64,000 nucleotides of DNA from Phytophthora quininea (taxonomy: Eukaryota > Oomycota > Peronosporomycetes > Peronosporales > Peronosporaceae), in NCBI GenBank assembly GCA_011947345.1, contig JAAVTG010000408.1, forward strand, positions 1 to 64,000. Reading direction: 5' to 3'. This document shows, in pieces, positions 57,407-64,000 of the stretch (within the stretch, counting starts at the first letter, position 1; every line of letters begins with the position of its first letter). The position numbers and the translations under genes were made by a program. The notes below the pieces were generated by a model. The model did not search any database, had not been told where the DNA came from, and saw only the letters and a list, made by a program, of their open reading frames with translations.

Positions 57407-58923
57407 ATGGCGACTGAGACGACTCCGCTGCGCAATGGCGACCCGCGTCGGTCCCCCGACCGATCCCGGGCCACCACCGTCGGTTGGCCGGACTGGCGGT
57501 CTTCGCCTTCGTCATGCTGGCGATCGCGGTGTTAACCACCACTAGCTTTGGCCGAAAGGCGCCGACGCCGCCACCGGTCAAGGTGACGCACACACGAGTC
57601 CCCGCTCAACAGTTCCAAGCCGGCGACCCCGCACCGATCCCGAAAGACTGGTTCCGCTGCGGCGCCGACGACGGCGAGTCCGGCTACGTCGCTTTGGCCA
57701 ACAACGGAGACCAGTACTTCTACTGGTTCTTCGAGTCGCGTAGTGCCCCGGAACAGGACCCATTAATCTTGTGGTTGACCGGCAGTGGTCCCGGCTGTTC
57801 CAGTCTGTCGTCGCTGCTGACTGAAAACGGACCGTGCAGTCTGAACGCGGACTTGAGTACGGCCTTGAACCCGTACTCGTGGACGACGGCGGCTAGTGTC
57901 ATTTGGCTGGACCAACCGACTAATGTCGGGTTCTCCTATGGACGGGAAGCCGACTCAGACTACACCGAGCAAGACGTGAAGGAAAACATCTACTGGTTCT
58001 TGCATGGCTTCCTGGACAAACATCCGGAGCTCGAAGGAAGAGCTCTGTTCCTAGCTGGAGAAGGGTTAGCTAGCCACTACATCCCGGCAGCAGCTCATTA
58101 CATTCGGAGTGAGAACCGCGTGGTGGAAGAAGCCAACGCAACAATTCGGCTCAATCTGCAGGGAATTTCAATCGGCAATGGACTGGTCAACCCGGTTGTT
58201 CAGATTCCGCACTCGTTGGACATGGCCGTCAAGAACCCGTACAACATCAGCTTACTGAACTCGACGCAACTGACGCTCGCGAAAGAAGCAGCACCAGTGT
58301 GTGAGGGACTACTACGGCAATGTCAAATGAGCTCCGACGTGTGTGGAGAAGCCTCGACGTACTGCTCTAGTTCTCTTCTGGACGGTTTGAAGGGAGTCCA
58401 CCGGAACCCGTTCGACATCCGGAAGAAGTGCTTCGCTCATGATGCAAGAGATTGCTACAACACCAGCACAGTGAGCGAGTATCTCAACTCGAATGCTGTT
58501 CGGAACTACCTCAACGTGTCGGATAAAGTACCAACGTGGCGAGAATGCTCCAACGCATCAAACACGCAGCTCCGTGCTGATCTGCTGAAGAATTTGGACG
58601 GATACGTTGCCGAATTACTGGACGAAGGCTCCGTTCGAGTGTTGGTCTACAACGGAGACGCCGATTTGGTGTGCAATTGGTACGGAAGTCGAGCATGGAC
58701 GCGGGATCTCAAGTGGAAGCACCAGAAGGCCTTCAACGAAGCAGAGGGACGAGACTTGCTGGTGCCTGGTGAAACGGGCCCTGTCGAAGTTGGATCGATC
58801 CGGTCGTACGAGACCCAATTCACATTCGTGCGAGTGTTCAGGGCTGGCCACAAAGTGCCGATGGATCAGCCGTTCATTGCACTTGAGATGATAAACAGAT
58901 TCATCACGAACCAAAAGCATTAA
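57407..58923 (+). CDS. carboxypeptidase S10 homologue lacking the catalytic serine (pseudoenzyme-like)
   Basis: Start MATETTPLRNGDPRR. A break at ccccc 57453-57457 separates it from the anchor (LAGLAVFAFVMLAIAVLTTT); one more C joins them. The rest is one intact frame. The nucleophile motif GESY(A/G)GHY is replaced by GEGLASHYIPAAAHY, so Ser is Gly. The oxyanion region reads TGSGPGCSS with an extra residue, and the His motif reads AGHKVPMDQP. Asp remains in NGDADLVCNWYGS. N-glycosylation-type sites (NISLLNST) and the paired Cys are conserved. Conservation of the fold with loss of the nucleophile points to a non-catalytic role. Intronless. Confidence 0.8.
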
Positions 58924-58945
58924 GATTACCCAGCAAGAATAATAA

Positions 58946-60457
58946 TTACAGCTCTTGCTTTTGGAAGAACTTGTTGATCATCTCCAACGCCACCGCAGGC
59001 TGATCTTGAGGAACCATGTGACCGGCACTAAACACGCGAGCGAACGTGAGTGCACTCGACGAGATCACCGATCCAGCACTATCGTCATCGATAACCATGT
59101 TGTGTGTCTCGGCAGCGTTGAAAGCCTCCGCGCCGGTCCACTTCAGCGCTTGCAGCCACGCCAAATTGCCCGACCAGTTGCACATGAGGTCCGCGTCGCC
59201 AGCGTAGATCAATACACGTACTCCATCGTCGAGCAGATCAGCGACAAACGAGCTGCTGGACAGCATGACGTCGAACGAGTCGGTGAACGCTTTGTTGACG
59301 TCGAAGTTGCACATCTGCCACTCGCCCACGCGCTTGTCCACGCGAAGAAACTCCCGCACGTTGGCCGAGTTCAGGTACGGCGTGACGGGGCCATTGTCGA
59401 TGCACTTGAGCGCGTCCGTGTCGCTGGTCGGGCACGGCTGGCGGATGTCGTACGGGTTGCGCTTGGCGGCGATGAACGGACTGCTGAGCTTATCATCGCA
59501 ATAGGATTCCGCATCGAAACACACGCTCGTGTTGGACTGACAGGCCTCCATTTGTTTCTCACACACAGCAGCTTCAGCCTTGAGCTGGACCAGCTCGCTT
59601 TCGCTCACGAACGACACGTTGTAGGCGTTGGTTGCCATGTCGATGAAGTGCGGGTTCTGGACGACCGGGTTCGTGCAGCCGTTCCCGATCGAGATGCCTT
59701 GCAGGTTGATATTCACTGCTCCGTCAGGTTTGTGACGATTCTGTTGGGCAATGAAGTGGGCGGCTGCAGGGACGTAGTGGCCGCCGTAGCTCTCGCCCGA
59801 GATGAAAAACTCTCGGTCTTGCAGCTCTGGATGGCGCTCCAGAAACCCCTGCAGGAACCAGAAGATGTTCTCTCCGACATTGTCTTCGCTGGTGTCGGCG
59901 TCGTGCGGGTCGGGGCCGTACGAGAAGCCGACGTTGGTGGGCTGGTCCAGCCACACCACGTTGGCGTCGTTAGTCCACGAGTACGGATGGAGCTCCGTCG
60001 ACAAGTCCGGCAGCACCCGACACGGTCCGTTCTCGGTCAGCAGCGCCAACATACTCGACCCACCCGGTCCGCCGGTCAGCCACAACACCAACGGTGCCGT
60101 CTCGGGACTGCGTCGAGCTTCAAAGTACCAGAAGAAGTAGTTGTCGTCCACTTTGTTGGGCAGTTTGATGTAACCCGAGTCCTGCTTGGTGTCTCCGCAG
60201 AAGTAGTCGGTCTCAGCTCCATTGGAAGTCAACGAGATCAGTAGTGCCTTGGCTTGGAAATGGCCGGCCACGGAGTTGGGGATCGCGATGCGCCACACGG
60301 TGACGCCCAGTAGCAGACAGAACGCTCCGATCAGAGCGAACGTCGGCACTGGAAGCTTGTGGACTCGAGCATAGCTGGCAACGGACGATACTGAGTCGGA
60401 GCTTCTGCTACGGGACAGAACTTGGCCGTTGAGCAATGGGGTGATCTCCGAGGACAT
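58946..60457 (-). CDS. serine carboxypeptidase (S10), membrane-anchored, intact; near-twin of 43283-44749
   Basis: 503-residue intact protein. Start MSSEITPLLNGQVLSRSRSS with E-x-x-x-L-L and a Ser-rich cytosolic tail; anchor TFALIGAFCLLLGVTVWRIA. From TDYFCGDTKQDSGYIKLPNK onward it is almost identical to the gene at 43283-44749. I noticed only two amino-acid differences, H/R before HKPDG and V/A before LKCIDNG, until the last five residues (QKQEL versus GNVSL). Catalytic Ser (SGESYGGHY), Asp (AGDADLMCNWSGN) and His (AGHMVPQDQP) are present. Upstream regions and anchors differ, so the two proteins may go to different places with the same activity. Confidence 0.92.
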   Translation of the reverse strand: MSSEITPLLNGQVLSRSRSSDSVSSVASYARVHKLPVPTFALIGAFCLLLGVTVWRIAIPNSVAGHFQAKALLISLTSNGAETDYFCGDTKQDSGYIKLPNKVDDNYFFWYFEARRSPETAPLVLWLTGGPGGSSMLALLTENGPCRVLPDLSTELHPYSWTNDANVVWLDQPTNVGFSYGPDPHDADTSEDNVGENIFWFLQGFLERHPELQDREFFISGESYGGHYVPAAAHFIAQQNRHKPDGAVNINLQGISIGNGCTNPVVQNPHFIDMATNAYNVSFVSESELVQLKAEAAVCEKQMEACQSNTSVCFDAESYCDDKLSSPFIAAKRNPYDIRQPCPTSDTDALKCIDNGPVTPYLNSANVREFLRVDKRVGEWQMCNFDVNKAFTDSFDVMLSSSSFVADLLDDGVRVLIYAGDADLMCNWSGNLAWLQALKWTGAEAFNAAETHNMVIDDDSAGSVISSSALTFARVFSAGHMVPQDQPAVALEMINKFFQKQEL

Positions 60458-61094
60458 TGTGGTGGTGGTGGCGACCAAGCAAGTCGCAGAATGAGGTTGG
60501 TGGTGCCGTGGCTCGTTGCAGTGTACCAACATTCCGACCCGACAGGCAAGGACGGGCCGCCAGCTTCAATGCCCGGATCGATTAAGTCCCTCGTCTCCTT
60601 GACGCTGCTCACGGAGATAGGCAACGCTGGCAGATGAGTGTGTTTGAATGTGGTGGTGACGTCGCCGTCGGCAGCAACGCGAGATTCGTCACGGGGACTG
60701 CGCCATTTGATGATTCTGGTCCAAGTCTTGAATCGAACTTGTGCGTGGAAATGAGCTGGTCGTCATGGATTAGAGCAGCTCGATCTGGTCCATTTCTTTT
60801 CCTGACAAGAACTCTGATTGTCCCGGCTGGAAGCGTTCGCAAGTCATCTTGCCTTTCACAATGACTGGTTTGAACGAAATGTAGCCATGTGCAACAAATC
60901 CCTCCAAGAACGAATCATCCTCTCCATCTATAGTCCATACATTCTGTGTTTTACTGTCCCTTTATCTTTGCATCTCTCTTCCAAATCGAACTTGAACTCG
61001 ATCGGTTTGCGCAAACATTGCCAAAAAGTAATCCATTTCTGCATCTAAACAGCTCTTCACTGGTCCTCACTTCCCGAGTCCCGAGCCGCGCACC
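60458..61094. other. shared 5' region of the carboxypeptidase and the sideroflexin gene
   Basis: Divergent promoter region. An open frame at about 60634-60864 (plus strand) has no recognised family and is probably chance. No core promoter element could be assigned confidently. Confidence 0.4.
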
Positions 61095-62075
61095 ATGTCC
61101 GTCAGTGCCCCCTCATCAACCTGGACGCCCCGCGCTGGGACCAGAGCACCTATGTGGGCCGCGCCAAGCACTTCCTGGCCACCACCAACCCGCTCAACGT
61201 GCTGGCTAGTGACGCCGAGCTGGACGCCGCCAAGACGCTCGTCGAGGAGTACAAGGCCGGCCTGCACCCGACGCTGCCCGAGGATGACATTTGGAAGGCC
61301 AAGCAGCTCGTGGACAGCGCCTTCCACCCGGACACGGGTGAGAAGAACTTCCTGGCCGGCCGCATGGCCTTCCAGGTGCCCGGCAACATGCTCATCACCG
61401 GCTGCATGATGACCTTCTACCGGTCCACGCCGGCCGTCGTCTTCTGGCAGTTCATGAACCAGACCTTCAACTCGGTCGTCAACTACACCAACCGCAACGC
61501 CAGCACGGGCGTCAGTCAGGAGCAATTGCTGCAGGCTTACGGTGCAGCCAGTACGGCGTCCGTTGCTACTGCATTGGGCCTCAACCGCTGGGTGGCCAAG
61601 CGTCCGGCACTCAGCAACGGACTTGTCGGTCGTCTCGTGCCCCTCGTGGCCGTCGCTGCCGCCAACTGCGTCAACATCCCATTGATGCGTCAGCGCGAGC
61701 TGCTCAATGGCATCGAGGTGGAGACCGCCGCTGGAGAGAAGGTCGGCAAGAGCAAGCGCGCCGCCGTGGAGGCCGTGGCGCAGGTCGTGCCGTCCCGCAT
61801 CCTCATGGCCGCCCCCGCCATGTTCATCCCGCCGGTCATCATGAACAAGCTCGAGCAGCGACCGACCTTCCGCAACAACAAGCTGCTGAACGCCACCACC
61901 ATGGTGCTGCTCACGGGCGTGTGCCTGTGCTTCTCCACGCCGCTGTGCTGCGCGCTGTTCCCGCAGCGCAGCTCCATGGCCGTGTCGTCGCTCGAGCCAG
62001 AGCTGCAGGAACGTCCGCCAGCGCACCTTCAAGAAGGACGAGGTCACCCACGTCTTCTACAACAAGGGACTGTAA
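61095..62075 (+). CDS. sideroflexin (mitochondrial serine/amino-acid carrier family)
   Basis: Inner mitochondrial membrane carrier; human SFXN1 moves serine for one-carbon metabolism. MSVSAP is followed by a break at ccccc 61108-61112; one more C gives LINLDAPRWDQSTYVGRAKH, the normal family N-terminus. Then AFHPDTGEKNFLAGRMAFQV, PGNMLITGCMM, the hallmark NQTFNSVVNYTNRNAS, GRLVPLVAVAAANCVNIPLM, ARAMFIPPVI-type AMFIPPVIMNKLE and ALFPQRSSMAVSSLEPELQ. Near 62010 the frame slips again; the shifted reading RTFKKDEVTHVFYNKGL is the family C-terminus, ending at 62075. Full length, about 326 residues. Strong family match; two probable consensus indels. Confidence 0.88.
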
Positions 62076-62201
62076 GACGCGGCAGCATCGAAGCCTTCGA
62101 GCTCATGACCCTGCAGCAATAAACATACTAATACACCCGCGTATACCATATCGAAAACAAACCGAAGTGCATTTGAATCAACTCCAGACGCTGCCTCAGG
62201 C

Positions 62202-62734
<533 letters not shown>

Positions 62735-62845
62735 GTTGCTACGTGGAACTGACTTGGAAAATGAATGGGCACGTGTCATAAAATTCATTTTGTGCACCAC
62801 ACCACTGTTTAAAATTGATTTTTTTCACTTCAACTTGCCTTCCAT

Positions 62846-63058
62846 TTAATCCTTCGGGTCACCTCTCCGCAGTCGTCTCGAGTCTCCGTAGGGGCCGATC
62901 AAGCGGATGATCAGTGCCAGCATGAGCACTCCCACCAGCCACTGCATGATCCGGAGCTTCCGCCGAGTCCCCGTCGACCACTTGGCTCGGTTCTGCTGGT
63001 GGAGATGTCGATCGTGGACCATCAAGGGCGTGCTCTCGTTCGCTGCAGAAGCCGCCAT
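62846..63058 (-). CDS. anchor-only relative of the carboxypeptidases, 70 residues
   Basis: MAASAANESTPLMVHDRH has the E-S-T-P-L-M signal, a basic stretch (TRRKLRIMQ) and a membrane segment (WLVGVLMLALIIRLIGPY), then stops after RRLRRGDPKD. No carboxypeptidase domain follows on this strand, and the next gene upstream on the same strand is a separate carboxypeptidase. It could be the remnant first part of a lost gene, a first exon whose remainder was not recognised, or a genuine small membrane protein like that at 56607. Confidence 0.5.
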   Translation of the reverse strand: MAASAANESTPLMVHDRHLHQQNRAKWSTGTRRKLRIMQWLVGVLMLALIIRLIGPYGDSRRLRRGDPKD

Positions 63059-63290
63059 GGTCGACGCTTGAGCATGCGCCGGCGTTTCCAGAAGTGACCT
63101 CACCTTTGCTTGCGATTGAATTATTGTACACAGCATACAAAGGCCAGTTCGAAGCTGTTGCTGCTCATTTCTGGACCGATACTAGTTGCGATTGTGAAGT
63201 TACCAGTAGGAAATGTTTAGGCAAGAACACGTTCAATGGCTTGTGGAGCTTCAGTACGGCTTCTTATTTGGAAGTATGCTATCTCCTTGT

Positions 63291-64000
63291 TCAAAACGCT
63301 TGGTTGGTGAGGAACTTGTTGAGCATTTCCAGCGCAACTGCTGGTTGGTCTTGAGGCACCATGTGACCCGAGTTGAAAACCCGTAGGAATATGAACTGGT
63401 TGTTAAACGACCGTACTTCGCCGGCATTCGTGCCATCCATCACTGATGAAAGCGTTAACGGGTGCCGCATTGAAACCTCGCTACCTTCCACTGCAGCGCC
63501 TTCGTCCACGCTTCGTTGCCGTACCAGTTGCACATCAAATCCGCATCACCAGTGTAGATCAAAACACGTAGATCATCGTTCAGCAAGTCCGCGACGTACG
63601 TGTTAAAAGGTTTCGCCAGGTCTGCTGTCATGTAGAACGCCACGTTCACTTGCATGTTGCACTCCTGCCACGCACCGACGCGCTTCGAGTCAACGCCCAG
63701 TGACGCGCGAACGTTGGGGAGTCCAGGTACTTGGACACGTACGACATGTCGTAGCACTTGGTCGGGTCGTCCATGCGGGTGCACGGCATGCGGATGTCGT
63801 ACGGGTTGCGGTCGGCCGACAACAGCGGTGCGAACAGCTTCTCGGTGCAGAAGTCGGTGCCGTCGTAGCACGCCGTCACGTTCTGCGGACACTGGGCCAG
63901 GATCTCTCCGCACACGGGAGCCGCCTGTTTCATCTCCTGCAGCTGCGCGTCGTCCACCAGCGTGATGTTGTAGGCGTTCTCGATGGCCATGTCGATGTAG
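63291..64000 (-). CDS. serine carboxypeptidase (S10), C-terminal half, cut by the window end
   Basis: The 5' half lies beyond the window. Visible: MAIENAYNITLVDDAQLQEM, the Cys-rich insertion (PVCGEILAQCPQNVTACYDG), RNPYDIRMPC, NVRASLGVDSKRVGAW, catalytic Asp in TGDADLMCNWYGN and His in SGHMVPQDQP, ending LNKFLTNQAF. Breaks at gggg 63716-63719 (one more base gives SPNVRAS) and near 63480. Without the first half the Ser and the anchor cannot be checked. Family assignment is secure. Confidence 0.8.

Noticed and set aside
60634..60864. Open frame in the carboxypeptidase/sideroflexin intergenic region.
   Set aside because: No motif, no paralogue in the window and ordinary length for chance.

Overview
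The window looks like a piece of an oomycete nuclear genome, most like Phytophthora or a close relative. The reasons are: short GT-AG introns (58-76 bp); an M96-type mating-specific bZIP-like family; a full-size PDR-type ABC transporter; a cluster of membrane-anchored S10 serine carboxypeptidases; and a mix of Ty3/gypsy, Ty1/copia, PiggyBac, Mutator-like and Crypton elements typical of these genomes. No bacterial operons, CRISPR arrays or rRNA genes are visible.

Layout. 1-5.7 kb: remnant of a gypsy retrotransposon (gag on the minus strand), saturated with a short motif TTGG(A/G)CGCA in both orientations and all reading frames. 6.1-7.55 kb: decayed PiggyBac-like transposase. 7.6-20.1 kb: two arms of an inverted duplication carrying putative peroxisomal alpha/beta hydrolase genes, flanking two M96-family genes and a PDR ABC transporter. 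20-25.4 kb: repeat-rich, with a copia pol remnant and unrecognised coding fragments. 25.36-32.9 kb: an M96 gene fragment split by a composite insertion of about 7 kb, with an 11-12 bp target duplication. The insertion holds a broken SET-domain gene, a Mutator-like transposase, an inverted TauD-dioxygenase fragment and a Crypton tyrosine recombinase. 33-34.1 kb: a further M96-family gene. 34.1-48.7 kb: five members of a large 2OG-Fe(II)-oxygenase-like family in different states of decay, interleaved with carboxypeptidases. 49-64 kb: a carboxypeptidase S10 cluster, with two anchor-only relatives, a sideroflexin gene and a UFM1 gene.

How the genes relate. The carboxypeptidases share a cytosolic N-terminal acidic dileucine-like signal (E-x-x-x-L-L/V) and one transmembrane anchor before the catalytic domain. 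This suggests a family of type II membrane proteases sent to vacuole, lysosome or cell surface. One member has lost its catalytic serine, and two are near-identical over about 1.2 kb but have different anchors. The oxygenase family has two members with intact iron ligands and three that have lost them.

Quality caveat. Many otherwise well-conserved genes are broken by one base, and most of these breaks lie at G or C runs that are one base shorter than the reading frame requires. I therefore annotate them as one gene with a probable consensus indel, and I call pseudogenes only where the damage is broader. All of this was read by eye; no alignments or searches were run.
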